Positions 24,604 to 33,420 of a stretch of 64,000 nucleotides of DNA are shown here, piece by piece. A model generated the notes under the pieces. The model saw nothing but the letters and a program-made list of their open reading frames with translations, ran no database searches and was not told where the DNA came from. The DNA is from RGIG4079 sp045646905 (GTDB lineage Bacteria; Bacteroidota; Bacteroidia; Bacteroidales; Muribaculaceae): positions 310,001-374,000 of the forward strand of contig JAZRLP010000026.1 of NCBI GenBank assembly GCA_045646905.1. Reading direction: 5' to 3'. The first letter of the stretch is position 1, and the number at the start of each line of letters is the position of its first letter. Made by a program: the position numbers and the translations under genes.

Positions 24604-24960
24604 ATGGATAGCAACAGCCCTATGGCAACACTTTGGGTAGCCATTAAGAAATTTATAACACTTAATGTTGAAAATGCAAAATTGACAGCAACTGAAAAAT
24701 TGACAATTTTATTTTCGGCATTGGCATTTTATTTGGTCGCAATAGCCTTGGTAATTGTCGCAATTGGTTTTGCTTCAATGGCTTTATGTGAGGTGTTGTC
24801 AACCCAATTAGAGAAACATTATGTTTATTTATTAATGGCTGCTATATATATAGTTATATTGTTGATTATCTGTTTGATGAGGGAAAGGTTATTCTTAAAT
24901 CCTATTGCGCGTTTCTTTTCAAAGCTAATGTTAAATCCCCCTAAAAATAATAATGAATAA
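24604..24960 (+). CDS. Phage-holin-X-like (PF07332-type) membrane protein
   Basis: A 118-residue membrane protein with a helical start (ATLWVAIKKFITLNVENAKLTATEKLTILFSALAF) and two hydrophobic helices (about 35-62 and 75-95), then a basic C-terminal segment. This matches the 'holin superfamily III'/Actinobacterial Holin-X group, which despite the name is found in ordinary chromosomal genes near YtxH and ElaB-like proteins. I infer a membrane-stress or envelope role, not lysis; no phage genes are nearby. It precedes a 90-residue partner by 2 bp. Confidence 0.7.
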   Translation: MDSNSPMATLWVAIKKFITLNVENAKLTATEKLTILFSALAFYLVAIALVIVAIGFASMALCEVLSTQLEKHYVYLLMAAIYIVILLIICLMRERLFLNPIARFFSKLMLNPPKNNNE

Positions 24961-24962
24961 TT

Positions 24963-25235
24963 ATGGAAAATACTAATTGGAAGGGATATTCATTTGAAGA
25001 ATTGCGTTATCAAAGAGCATTGACTACAATAAAATGTGAACTTGAAAAAGATCAATTAAAAGCGACTATCGCATCATTAAAGCAAGGCGGCTTGCCATTG
25101 ATTGCAGGTGGAAATAAGGGTGGACTGATGTCAAAGATTTTAGGTGCACTTGATGTGGCTGACTATTCTTTGATTGCATTCAAGCTGGTACATAGAATAT
25201 ACAAACTATTTAGACGAAAAAGGAAAGAAATTTAA
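24963..25235 (+). CDS. Small protein downstream of the holin-X-like gene, function unknown
   Basis: A 90-residue protein with a helical charged start (FEELRYQRALTTIKCELEKDQLKATIASLK), a Gly-rich stretch (GGLPLIAGGNKGG), and a C-terminal amphipathic/basic end (LVHRIYKLFRRKRKE). It has no clear membrane helix of its own but could be peripheral. It starts 2 bp after the holin-X-like gene and ends 1 bp before the preferred prmA start, so the three are tightly coupled. The YtxH-YtxH-holin-X-small protein order is reminiscent of stress-type membrane modules. Confidence 0.65.
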   Translation: MENTNWKGYSFEELRYQRALTTIKCELEKDQLKATIASLKQGGLPLIAGGNKGGLMSKILGALDVADYSLIAFKLVHRIYKLFRRKRKEI

Positions 25236-25236
25236 T

Positions 25237-26082
25237 ATGAATGATTATATTGAAGTAAGGTTTGATTTGACACCTTGTAGTGAAACCGAAACAGATGTTT
25301 TAGCTGCGCTCTTGTGTGAAATTGATTATGAAAGTTTTGTCCCTGACGAAAGTGGGTTAGTAGCATATGTAAAGAAAGAATTATTTGATGAATTAAAGAT
25401 AAAAACTATATTAACCGAATTCCCATTTGATAATGATATATCATATAAGTATGAGATCGTAGAGGGACAAGATTGGAATAGCGAATGGGAAAAGAATTAC
25501 TTCAAACCTATTATTGTTAAAGACCAATGTGTTATTCATAGCTCCTTCCATAAGGATATTCCTTCGTTGCCTTATGATATTGTGATTGATCCCAAGATGG
25601 CTTTTGGGACAGGACACCATGCTACAACCTCGCTAATTATTGAGCAATTGCTTGAAATGGACTTGGTCGATAAGTCGGTGGTGGATATGGGGACAGGCAC
25701 TGGTATCCTTGCAATATTGGCATCAAAGAGAGGTGCTTCGCAAATTACTGCAATAGAGATTGATCCTATGGCTCATGCAAATGGTATTGACAACCTAAAA
25801 ATAAACAATGCTGAATCTATTAACTTGATTTTGGGAGATGCTTCCTCTCTTAATAAAGTCAAAAATATAGATGTATTTATTGCTAATATTAACCGAAATA
25901 TTATTACTCAAGATATATCGGCCTATGCGTCAACTCTTCATAGTGGAAGCGTTATGTTATTAAGCGGATTCTATGAAAGTGATATTCCGGTAATTATGGA
26001 GTATGCAAGACCTCTTGGATTAACTTATCATTCTCATAATGTAAAAAATGATTGGTCTTGTCTGCGATTGGTAAAAGAATGA
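25237..26082 (+). CDS. prmA: Ribosomal protein L11 methyltransferase
   Basis: A 281-residue SAM-dependent enzyme that trimethylates ribosomal protein L11. The catalytic domain shows the family motif DPKMAFGTGHHATT followed by the SAM-binding loop VVDMGTGTGILAILASKRGA and the acidic end of strand 2 (AIEID). NINRNI replaces the usual NILA-type motif in the substrate loop. I use the ATG at 25237 (MNDYIEVRFDLTPCSETE) rather than an upstream in-frame ATG at 25174, since the extra residues lie inside the previous gene and are not family-like. It is the last gene of the run before the leu regulatory region. Confidence 0.93.
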   Translation: MNDYIEVRFDLTPCSETETDVLAALLCEIDYESFVPDESGLVAYVKKELFDELKIKTILTEFPFDNDISYKYEIVEGQDWNSEWEKNYFKPIIVKDQCVIHSSFHKDIPSLPYDIVIDPKMAFGTGHHATTSLIIEQLLEMDLVDKSVVDMGTGTGILAILASKRGASQITAIEIDPMAHANGIDNLKINNAESINLILGDASSLNKVKNIDVFIANINRNIITQDISAYASTLHSGSVMLLSGFYESDIPVIMEYARPLGLTYHSHNVKNDWSCLRLVKE

Positions 26083-26177
26083 ACGAAAAAAACTCTATTT
26101 GCTTTCAATTTGATAGTAATTTATGCTGTTTTATTTGTCTTTTTGTTAGAGATTCATTAAAAATAATTGCAAAATAA

Positions 26178-26209
26178 TTTGATTATATGAAATAATCATA
26201 TTAATTTTG
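26178..26209 (+). promoter_or_regulatory. Promoter of the leucine operon
   Basis: TTTG, exactly 20 nt, TAATTTTG; a full match to the Bacteroidetes consensus. It places the transcript start near 26215, giving a leader RNA of about 214 nt before leuA. Confidence 0.65.
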
Positions 26210-26257
26210 CATCTTATAAACACAACGACTAAAAATTAAAGCAAAATATTACTATAA

Positions 26258-26320
26258 ATGAATGATTTTCTTAATTTTATATTGATTGTGATTATTATTG
26301 TTCTTGGTTTTATTATGTGA
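26258..26320 (+). CDS. Putative leu leader peptide (20 residues)
   Basis: An ATG-to-TGA frame begins MNDFLNF and then runs through an almost unbroken series of Ile, Val and Leu. Eleven of 20 residues are branched-chain (six Ile, three Leu, two Val), including three consecutive Ile codons. It starts about 43 nt after the predicted transcript start and ends 46 nt before the terminator stem. A ribosome stalling here when branched-chain aminoacyl-tRNA is scarce could prevent the terminator from folding. A hydrophobic 20-mer could arise by chance in AT-rich DNA; the placement is what makes it convincing. Confidence 0.6.
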   Translation: MNDFLNFILIVIIIVLGFIM

Positions 26321-26366
26321 TGAGGCAATAATATCAATATAAGATAAGATATTAATAAATCTAAAT

Positions 26367-26398
26367 AACCTTTCTTTTGACACAAGGAAGGTTTTTTT
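26367..26398 (+). terminator. leu attenuator (intrinsic terminator before leuA)
   Basis: A fully paired 10-bp stem (AACCTTTCTT with AAGGAAGGTT, one U-G pair) and a 7-nt loop, followed directly by a run of T. It sits about 30 bp upstream of leuA on the coding strand, where a terminator makes sense only as a regulatory one. Confidence 0.75.
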
Positions 26399-26428
26399 AT
26401 AAAAATGTAATTTATATTTTGAAATTAT

Positions 26429-27925
26429 ATGAGCGATAGATTATTTATTTTTGATACCACATTGCGCGATGGTGAACAAGTCCCAGGATGCCAATTGAAT
26501 ACAGTTGAAAAAATTGAAGTGGCAAAGGCTCTTGAAGAACTAGGTGTTGATGTAATTGAAGCTGGTTTCCCTGTTTCAAGTCCAGGCGATTTTAATTCGG
26601 TAGTTGAAATTTCAAAAGCAGTTACTTGGCCTACTATATGTGCGCTTACTCGTGCAGTTGAGAATGACATTCGTGTTGCTGCCGAAGCGTTGCAATATGC
26701 AAAGCACAAACGCATTCACACTGGTATAGGTACATCTGACTATCATATTAAATATAAATTTAATTCTAATCGCGAAGATATATTAGAACGTGCAATTGGC
26801 TGTGTTTCATATGCAAAGAAATTTGTTGAAGATGTGCAATTTTATGCCGAAGATGCAGGCCGTACCGATAACGAATATCTTGCGCGTGTAGTAGAGGCCG
26901 TAATTAAAGCTGGTGCTACAGTAATTAATATTCCCGATACAACAGGTTATTGTTTGCCATCTGAATTTGGTGAAAAAATAAAATACTTGATGGAACATGT
27001 CGATGGTATCCATAAAGTTACTATTGCTACTCACTGCCATAATGATTTAGGTATGGCTACCGCAAACACTATTTCGGGCGTTATGAATGGCGCACGCCAA
27101 GCCGAAGTTACAATTAATGGTATTGGAGAACGAGCTGGTAATACATCTCTTGAAGAAGTTGCAATGATATGTAAATCTCATAAAGAGTTGGATATTGTTA
27201 CAAATATTAATACAACTAAAATTTGTGGCGTAAGTCGTATGGTTTCAAGCCTTATGAATATGCCAGTACAACCCAATAAAGCTATAGTTGGACGCAATGC
27301 ATTTGCTCATTCATCGGGTATTCATCAAGATGGTGTGTTGAAAAATCGTGAAAGCTATGAAATCATTGATCCTAAAGATGTAGGTGTTGATGAAAACTCT
27401 ATCGTATTGACAGCTCGTAGTGGTCGCGCAGCATTGAAACATCGTTTACATGTTTTAGGTATTGACATGGATAAAGATGCCCTTGATAAAGCATATGAAG
27501 CATTCCTTAAACTTGCCGATCGTAAAAAAGAAATTAACGATGATGATGTATTGATGCTTGCTGGAAAGCACAATGCATCTAAACATCGCATTAAGTTGGA
27601 TTATCTCCAAGTTACAAGTGGTGTTGGTATTCATTCGGTTGCAAGTGTTGGCCTTGATATATCAGGCGAAAAATTTGAAGCATGTGCTACCGGTAACGGA
27701 CCAGTTGATGCTGCAATTAGAGCCATTAAACAGATTATACATCGCACAATGGTTGTTAAAGAATTCCTCATCCAAGCAATTAATAAAGGTAGCAATGATG
27801 TTGGTAAAGTACATATGACTGTTGAACATGATGGTAATAGTTATTATGGATTCTCTGCTAATACCGACATTGTGGCAGCGAGTGCTGAAGCGTTCATTGA
27901 TGCAATAAATAAATTTGTTAGATAA
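26429..27925 (+). CDS. leuA: 2-isopropylmalate synthase
   Basis: A 498-residue LeuA that condenses 2-ketoisovalerate with acetyl-CoA, the committed step to leucine. The TIM-barrel start FDTTLRDGEQVPG carries the metal-binding Asp, and THCHNDLGMATAN gives the other metal ligands. GIGERAGNTSLEE, and the hinge AHSSGIHQDGVLK are also present. The C-terminal about 110 residues form the LeuA regulatory (leucine-binding) domain, so feedback inhibition by leucine is expected. First structural gene behind the leader and attenuator; leuC follows after 23 bp. Confidence 0.95.
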   Translation: MSDRLFIFDTTLRDGEQVPGCQLNTVEKIEVAKALEELGVDVIEAGFPVSSPGDFNSVVEISKAVTWPTICALTRAVENDIRVAAEALQYAKHKRIHTGIGTSDYHIKYKFNSNREDILERAIGCVSYAKKFVEDVQFYAEDAGRTDNEYLARVVEAVIKAGATVINIPDTTGYCLPSEFGEKIKYLMEHVDGIHKVTIATHCHNDLGMATANTISGVMNGARQAEVTINGIGERAGNTSLEEVAMICKSHKELDIVTNINTTKICGVSRMVSSLMNMPVQPNKAIVGRNAFAHSSGIHQDGVLKNRESYEIIDPKDVGVDENSIVLTARSGRAALKHRLHVLGIDMDKDALDKAYEAFLKLADRKKEINDDDVLMLAGKHNASKHRIKLDYLQVTSGVGIHSVASVGLDISGEKFEACATGNGPVDAAIRAIKQIIHRTMVVKEFLIQAINKGSNDVGKVHMTVEHDGNSYYGFSANTDIVAASAEAFIDAINKFVR

Positions 27926-27948
27926 GATATTCATTAATAAATAGTTGT

Positions 27949-29343
27949 ATGGCTAATACATTATTTGATAAAATATGGGATGCTCATGTGGTTAATCTCA
28001 TTGAAGGTGGTCCCTCTCAAATATATATAGATAGACATTATTGTCATGAAGTTACAAGTCCTCAAGCTTTTGATGGACTTCGTAATCGTGGCTTGAAAGT
28101 TTTCCGTCCCGAGAAAACTATATGTTCCCCCGACCATAATATCCCTACATTAAATCAAGATAAACCTATTGTCGATCCTATTTCTCGTAATCAAGTAGAA
28201 ACCTTAACCAAAAATGCCAATGAGTTTGGTTTGACATTGTATGGATTAGGACATGAGAAAAATGGAATTATTCATGTAATTGGACCAGAAAATGGGTTGA
28301 CTCTCCCAGGTTATACTATTGTATGTGGTGATAGTCATACATCTACTCATGGCGCATTTGGAGCTGTTGCTTTTGGCATCGGTACAAGTGAGGTTGAAAT
28401 GGTGCTTGCTTCTCAATGTATTCTTCAACCTAAACCCAAAACAATGCGTATTAATGTAAATGGTAAATTGCAAGAAGGCGTTACAGCAAAAGATATTGCT
28501 TTATATATTATCGCAAAGATGACTACAGGTGGCGCTACAGGTTATTTTGTTGAATATGCTGGTGATACAATTCGCCGTCTTTCAATGGAAGAACGCATGA
28601 CAGTATGTAACTTGTCGATTGAAATGGGAGCTCGTGGAGGTATGATTGCCCCTGATGAAACTACATTTGAATATTGTAAAGGTAGAGAATTTGCTCCAAA
28701 AGGTGAGGATTGGGAAAAAGCTGTTGAATATTGGAAAACTCTTAAGAGTGATGACAATGCAGTGTTTGATAAAGAAATCAATTTTGATGCTGCAGACATT
28801 GAGCCTCGTATTACCTTCGGTACAAACCCTGGTATGGGTATAGGTATAAGTGAATCGATACCTGCGCCTGATCCCAATGATGAAGCTGGTAAAATTTCAT
28901 ATGATAAATCTCTTGAATATATGGGATTTGAGGTTGGGCAAACACTTGAAGGATATCCAATTGATTATGTATTTTTGGGAAGTTGTACAAATGGGCGTAT
29001 AGAAGATTTCCGTGCATTCGCTTCAATCGTAAAAGGAAAGAAAAAAGCTGATAACATTACTGCTTGGTTAGTGCCTGGTTCATGGAAGGTTGCCAACCAA
29101 ATTAAAGAAGAGGGTTTAGATAAAATATTGACCGATGCTGGTTTTGAATTGCGTCAACCAGGATGTTCGGCTTGCTTGGCTATGAACGAGGACAAAGTTC
29201 CCGCAGGTAAAATTTCAGTTTCAACATCAAATCGAAATTTTGAAGGACGCCAAGGCCCTGGTTCTCGCACAATTCTTGCCGGACCACTTGTCGCTGCAGC
29301 TACTGCTATTACTGGAGTATTGACCGACCCAAGAAAAATTTAA
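27949..29343 (+). CDS. leuC: 3-isopropylmalate dehydratase, large subunit
   Basis: A 464-residue aconitase-family protein which, with LeuD, isomerises 2- to 3-isopropylmalate. The three cysteines for the 4Fe-4S cluster are seen in GSCTNGRIEDF (near 345) and GCSACLAMN (near 405). CGDSHTSTHGAFGAVAFGIGTSE is the usual active-site segment. Length is normal for the leuC/leuD split type. LeuD follows 29 bp downstream, as expected for an obligate two-subunit enzyme. Confidence 0.97.
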   Translation: MANTLFDKIWDAHVVNLIEGGPSQIYIDRHYCHEVTSPQAFDGLRNRGLKVFRPEKTICSPDHNIPTLNQDKPIVDPISRNQVETLTKNANEFGLTLYGLGHEKNGIIHVIGPENGLTLPGYTIVCGDSHTSTHGAFGAVAFGIGTSEVEMVLASQCILQPKPKTMRINVNGKLQEGVTAKDIALYIIAKMTTGGATGYFVEYAGDTIRRLSMEERMTVCNLSIEMGARGGMIAPDETTFEYCKGREFAPKGEDWEKAVEYWKTLKSDDNAVFDKEINFDAADIEPRITFGTNPGMGIGISESIPAPDPNDEAGKISYDKSLEYMGFEVGQTLEGYPIDYVFLGSCTNGRIEDFRAFASIVKGKKKADNITAWLVPGSWKVANQIKEEGLDKILTDAGFELRQPGCSACLAMNEDKVPAGKISVSTSNRNFEGRQGPGSRTILAGPLVAAATAITGVLTDPRKI

Positions 29344-29372
29344 TCGTAACCCATCTATATAAATATTGACAT

Positions 29373-29960
29373 ATGAAAGAAAAATTCAATATCATAACAT
29401 CGACATGTATTCCATTACCAATGGAAAATGTTGATACCGATCAAATTATTCCAGCCCGATTCCTTAAAGCAACATCGCGAGAGGGTTTTGGTGAAAACTT
29501 GTTTAGAGATTGGCGTTATGACAAAGATGGTAATCCGATTAAAGATTTTGTGTTAAATGACCCCACATACTCTGGTTGTATATTGGTAGCTGGTAAAAAC
29601 TTTGGTTCAGGCTCAAGTAGAGAACATGCAGCATGGGCAATAGCCGATTATGGCTTTCGTGTGGTAGTGTCAAGTTTCTTTGCCGATATTCACAAAAATA
29701 ATGAATTAAATAATTTTGTGTTGCCTGTAGTTGTAAGCGAACATTTTCTATCTGAATTGTTTGATTCAATTGCTACAAATCCTAAAACAGAGGTTAAAGT
29801 TGATCTTCCAGCTCAAACGATTACAAATCTTGCGACTGGTCATTCCGAATCATTTGATATAAATCCCTATAAAAAACATTGCTTGATTAATGCTCTTGAT
29901 GATATTGAATATCTTTTATCAAAGAAAGAAGATATCGAGGCATATGAAGCTAAGAAGTAA
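29373..29960 (+). CDS. leuD: 3-isopropylmalate dehydratase, small subunit
   Basis: A 195-residue aconitase swivel-domain protein that completes the LeuCD enzyme. Diagnostic segments are MENVDTDQIIPARFLK near the start and the substrate-binding GKNFGSGSSREHAAWAIADYGFRVVVSSFFADI. It is in the middle of the operon and ends 8 bp before the second LeuA-like gene. Confidence 0.96.
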   Translation: MKEKFNIITSTCIPLPMENVDTDQIIPARFLKATSREGFGENLFRDWRYDKDGNPIKDFVLNDPTYSGCILVAGKNFGSGSSREHAAWAIADYGFRVVVSSFFADIHKNNELNNFVLPVVVSEHFLSELFDSIATNPKTEVKVDLPAQTITNLATGHSESFDINPYKKHCLINALDDIEYLLSKKEDIEAYEAKK

Positions 29961-29968
29961 AAATATAT

Positions 29969-31486
29969 ATGAATGTTGAAATTCTAGATACGACACTGCG
30001 TGATGGCGAACAAACGTCGGGTGTATCGTTTTCAGCATCTGAAAAATTGAGCATTGTGCGTCTCCTTTTAGAGGAGTTGCACATTCCTCGCATAGAAATA
30101 GCCTCAGCTCGTGTTTCTGAAGGAGAATTTGAAACAGTGAGAAATGTGTGTGCGTGGGCTGAACGAATGGGACATCTTGATAAACTTGAGGTGTTAGGTT
30201 TTATTGATAACGGATTGTCTATAGATTGGGTAAAAAGGGTAGGGGCTAAAGTGATAAATCTCCTTTCTAAAGGCTCTGAGAAACATTGTCTATATCAATT
30301 AAAAAAGACCCCACAAGAACATTTCGATTCAATATGTAGTGAAGTGGAACACGCTGTAGCAGAGGGGCTTGATGTGAATTTATATTTAGAAGATTGGTCA
30401 AATGGTATTAAAAACTCATATAAGTATGTATATGAGTTAATGGATGCCGTGCGCCACTTACCAATTAAACGTTACATGCTCCCTGATACATTGGGAATCT
30501 TAAATCCTTATGATACATTGGCAAATGTTCAACGCATGATTAAGCGATATCCCGATTTACACTTTGATTTTCACGCGCATAATGATTATGACCTTGCAAC
30601 ATCAAATGTCTATGCAGCTGTGCTTGGTGGGGCGCGAGGCGTTCATTGCACGGTCAACGGGTTAGGGGAGAGAGCTGGAAATGCTTGCCTATCAAGCGTT
30701 ATAGCTGTAATACACGACCAATTAAAGAGACATACTGGTGTTGATGAAACTAAAATAAATAAAGTAAGTCGCATAGTAGAATCTTTTTCGGGGGTTTTAA
30801 TCCCTCAAAATAAGCCTATTGTAGGAGAACATGTTTTTACTCAATGCGCAGGTGTCCATGCCGACGGCGATAATAAAAATAATCTTTATTATAATGATCT
30901 ATTGCCCGAACGATTTGGACGTGAACGTGAGTATGCACTTGGTAAAACATCGGGAAAAGCTAATATAAAGAAAAACCTTGAAGCATTGGGTATTGAGTTA
31001 ACCGATGATGATGTACAAAAAGTGACTCAACGCATCATTGAACTTGGTGATAAAAAAGAATTGGTAACCCAAGAAGACCTTCCATTTATTGTAGCCGATG
31101 TATTGAAACAGGCCACACTCCCTGATAAGGTGCGTATTATAAATTATGCTCTAAATCTTTCAGAAGGGTTGCGCCCAACAGCCACAATAAAATTAGCGAT
31201 TGAAGGAACTGAGTACCAAGAAACAGCAGTAGGGGATGGACAATATGATGCATTTGTTAAAGCAGTAAGAAATATTTATCGTCGCGACTTAAACCGAGAG
31301 TTCCCAGCGTTAACCAATTATTCGGTTAATATTCCACCTGGTGGCCGTACAGATGCACTTGTTCACACCACTATTTCTTGGGACTATAAGAATCATTCGT
31401 TTAAAACACGCGGGCTTGATGCCGACCAAACAGAGGCAGCTATCCAAGCCACTATAAAAATGCTTAATATAATAGAAAATTTATAA
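29969..31486 (+). CDS. Second LeuA-like synthase (isopropylmalate/citramalate synthase family)
   Basis: A 505-residue member of the DRE-TIM family: ILDTTLRDGEQTSGVSF at the start, FHAHNDYDLATSN as the metal site, GLGERAGNACLSSV, and a C-terminal LeuA-type allosteric domain at about 375-505. It is clearly diverged from the first LeuA in the operon (for example HAHNDYD instead of HCHNDLG) and resembles the clade annotated in Bacteroidetes as alpha-isopropylmalate synthase or citramalate synthase. One possibility is that it makes citramalate from pyruvate, which LeuCD and LeuB can turn into 2-ketobutyrate for isoleucine. Substrate choice is inferred, not seen. Translation may be coupled to leuD (8 bp gap). 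Confidence 0.82.
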   Translation: MNVEILDTTLRDGEQTSGVSFSASEKLSIVRLLLEELHIPRIEIASARVSEGEFETVRNVCAWAERMGHLDKLEVLGFIDNGLSIDWVKRVGAKVINLLSKGSEKHCLYQLKKTPQEHFDSICSEVEHAVAEGLDVNLYLEDWSNGIKNSYKYVYELMDAVRHLPIKRYMLPDTLGILNPYDTLANVQRMIKRYPDLHFDFHAHNDYDLATSNVYAAVLGGARGVHCTVNGLGERAGNACLSSVIAVIHDQLKRHTGVDETKINKVSRIVESFSGVLIPQNKPIVGEHVFTQCAGVHADGDNKNNLYYNDLLPERFGREREYALGKTSGKANIKKNLEALGIELTDDDVQKVTQRIIELGDKKELVTQEDLPFIVADVLKQATLPDKVRIINYALNLSEGLRPTATIKLAIEGTEYQETAVGDGQYDAFVKAVRNIYRRDLNREFPALTNYSVNIPPGGRTDALVHTTISWDYKNHSFKTRGLDADQTEAAIQATIKMLNIIENL

Positions 31487-31514
31487 CATAACTATATAAA
31501 TCAATCATTTAGAT

Positions 31515-32576
31515 ATGGATTTTAAAATTGCAGTACTACCTGGGGATGGTATTGGTCCCGAGATTTCAAAACAAGGCGTAGATGTTATGACCGCCGTATG
31601 TGAAAAATTTGGTCACAATGTAGATTATAAATATGCTCTATGTGGAGCTGATGCTATTGATAAAGTTGGTGATCCTTTCCCTCAAGAAACTTTTGAAATT
31701 TGTCGTGATGCCGATGCTGTATTATTTTCAGCTGTAGGCGACCCTAAATTTGATAACGATCCAACTGCAAAAGTTCGCCCAGAACAAGGATTGCTTGCTA
31801 TGCGTAAACAACTCGGTTTGTTTGCAAATATCCGTCCAGTTGAAACATTTAAATGCCTTATTCACAAATCACCACTTCGGGCAGAATTAGTAGAAGGTGC
31901 CGATTTTATTTGTATACGAGAATTAACCGGAGGTATGTATTTTGGTGAAAAATATCAAGATGATGACAAAGCCTATGATACCAATGCATACACTCGTCCT
32001 GAAATAGAGCGTATTCTCAAAGTTGCATTTGAATATGCAATGAAACGCAATAAACACCTCACCGTAGTGGACAAAGCTAATGTTTTGGCATCAAGTCGTC
32101 TATGGCGTAAAATTGCTCAAGAAATGGCGCCAAGTTATCCCGAAGTTAATACCGACTATATGTATGTTGATAACGCAGCTATGCGAATGATTCAAGAACC
32201 AACATTTTTTGATGTAATGGTTACTGAAAATACTTTTGGAGATATTCTCACAGACGAAGGTAGTGTAATCAGTGGTTCAATGGGCTTGCTTCCATCGGCT
32301 TCAACTGGTGAAAGTACACCAGTATTTGAACCAATTCATGGTTCATGGCCACAAGCTAAAGGATTAAATATCGCAAATCCATTGGCGCAAATTCTTTCGG
32401 TAGCGATGTTATTTGAATACTTCGATTGCAAAGAAGAAGGCAAACTCATTCGTGAAGCAGTAAACGCATCACTTGATGCAAATGTTCGTACTCCCGAAAT
32501 TCAAGTTGAAGGCGCAGGGAAATATGGCACAAAGGAAGTCGGAGAGTGGATTGTAAATTATATCAAAAATAAATAA
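31515..32576 (+). CDS. leuB: 3-isopropylmalate dehydrogenase
   Basis: A 353-residue NAD-dependent decarboxylating dehydrogenase that gives 2-ketoisocaproate. The opening IAVLPGDGIGPEISKQG, the substrate loop RPEQGLLAMRKQLGLFANIRP with its three substrate-binding Arg, the catalytic Tyr and Lys in ELTGGMYFGEK and VVDKANVL, the metal Asp in FGDILTDEGS, and the NAD loop EPIHGSWP identify it. Last gene of the leu operon, followed by a terminator. Confidence 0.97.
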   Translation: MDFKIAVLPGDGIGPEISKQGVDVMTAVCEKFGHNVDYKYALCGADAIDKVGDPFPQETFEICRDADAVLFSAVGDPKFDNDPTAKVRPEQGLLAMRKQLGLFANIRPVETFKCLIHKSPLRAELVEGADFICIRELTGGMYFGEKYQDDDKAYDTNAYTRPEIERILKVAFEYAMKRNKHLTVVDKANVLASSRLWRKIAQEMAPSYPEVNTDYMYVDNAAMRMIQEPTFFDVMVTENTFGDILTDEGSVISGSMGLLPSASTGESTPVFEPIHGSWPQAKGLNIANPLAQILSVAMLFEYFDCKEEGKLIREAVNASLDANVRTPEIQVEGAGKYGTKEVGEWIVNYIKNK

Positions 32577-32601
32577 GGTCTAACCATTTTATTAAATATG
32601 T

Positions 32602-32632
32602 ATGGAGATACTTCATAATGGAGTATCTCCAT
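32602..32632 (+). terminator. Intrinsic terminator of the leu operon
   Basis: 11-bp stem ATGGAGATACT/AGTATCTCCAT with a 9-nt loop, followed by TATTTTTTATT, 25 bp after the leuB stop. Confidence 0.88.
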
Positions 32633-33308
32633 TATTTTTTATTAACCCCCAAAAGTTGAGATTGGAATTTGAAATAATCATATGAGGAAGAAAAAAACAA
32701 CAAATACATTATCGCAAAAAATCGCGAGTGCCGATTATTAATTTTGTAGATCAATTAAAAAATTAGTTCGTGATATTATGTGTCAATTCTATAAATTTTA
32801 TGGAGGATTAATAATGAAAATATAATATTAAAATTTAGCACACATTTTGCCCATAATACACATTATGTTAAATAGCAATTTTAGGGGATAGAGATAAGAG
32901 GGAAAAAATATCCCACACCTATAGACCCTATTTAATCCCGGTTATAGGTTGATGTGTTCGATATTATTTTTTTCAGGGTCTGAATTTGGTAGTAAATTCA
33001 AAATAATAATTGTTGATCACTTCAATTATTGATGCAACAAAATTTTATTATTAAGCCCATTTTAATTTTTTTTGTTTTGAATGATGTATATAATGATGGA
33101 AATATTATTTGCCTAATTTTTTGTGTGACTATTTCTTTATCACATCACTCGTTCAAATTATTAATAACCTATTTTATTAGAAGGTTTTACTATTGGTAAA
33201 CATTATTAATTATCGTATTTTTATCGCTTTTAGATTTCAATGTTTAAATCTATTTCATGTTGTATACGTAAATATAGTAGTTTAAATTCGCTTTGATGTT
33301 GAGTTTAA

Positions 33309-33349
33309 AATCGCAAACGCTGAGGTTTGTAATTAAACTGTTTGCGATT
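33309..33349. repeat. Inverted repeat with 10-bp arms
   Basis: AATCGCAAAC (33309-33318) and its exact complement GTTTGCGATT (33340-33349) around 21 nt, with a smaller GTTT/AAAC pair nested inside. The arms are GC-richer than their surroundings. Candidate operator, RNA hairpin or recombination site. Confidence 0.55.
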
Positions 33350-33358
33350 ACAAATGTA

Positions 33359-33381
33359 ATTATCTAATTACATTAGATAAT
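33359..33381. repeat. Perfect palindrome, 10-bp arms with 3-nt centre
   Basis: ATTATCTAAT, TAC, ATTAGATAAT. It lies 9 bp after the preceding inverted repeat. Shape and AT content suit a protein-binding dyad; no U-tract follows, so it is not a terminator. Confidence 0.55.
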
Positions 33382-33420
33382 ACATTAAAATGTTCAAAAG
33401 TAACTTATTTATTATATGCT

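Larger units (their letters stand above)
26083..26428 (+). promoter_or_regulatory. leu operon control region (346 bp)
   Basis: The gap between prmA and leuA holds, in order, a consensus Bacteroidetes promoter (26178-26209), a 20-codon leader reading frame rich in branched-chain residues (26258-26320), and an intrinsic terminator (26367-26398) about 30 bp ahead of leuA. That order is the classical arrangement for ribosome-mediated attenuation. The antiterminator pairing was not worked out. Nothing resembling a T-box was noticed. Confidence 0.65.

Noticed and set aside
24604..24960. Holin-like gene as a sign of prophage
   Set aside because: No other phage genes around; neighbours are YtxH and prmA, and the family is common in ordinary chromosomes.
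26083..26428. T-box or metabolite riboswitch upstream of leuA
   Set aside because: No T-box sequence or known aptamer pattern was recognised; the leader peptide plus terminator explains the region better.
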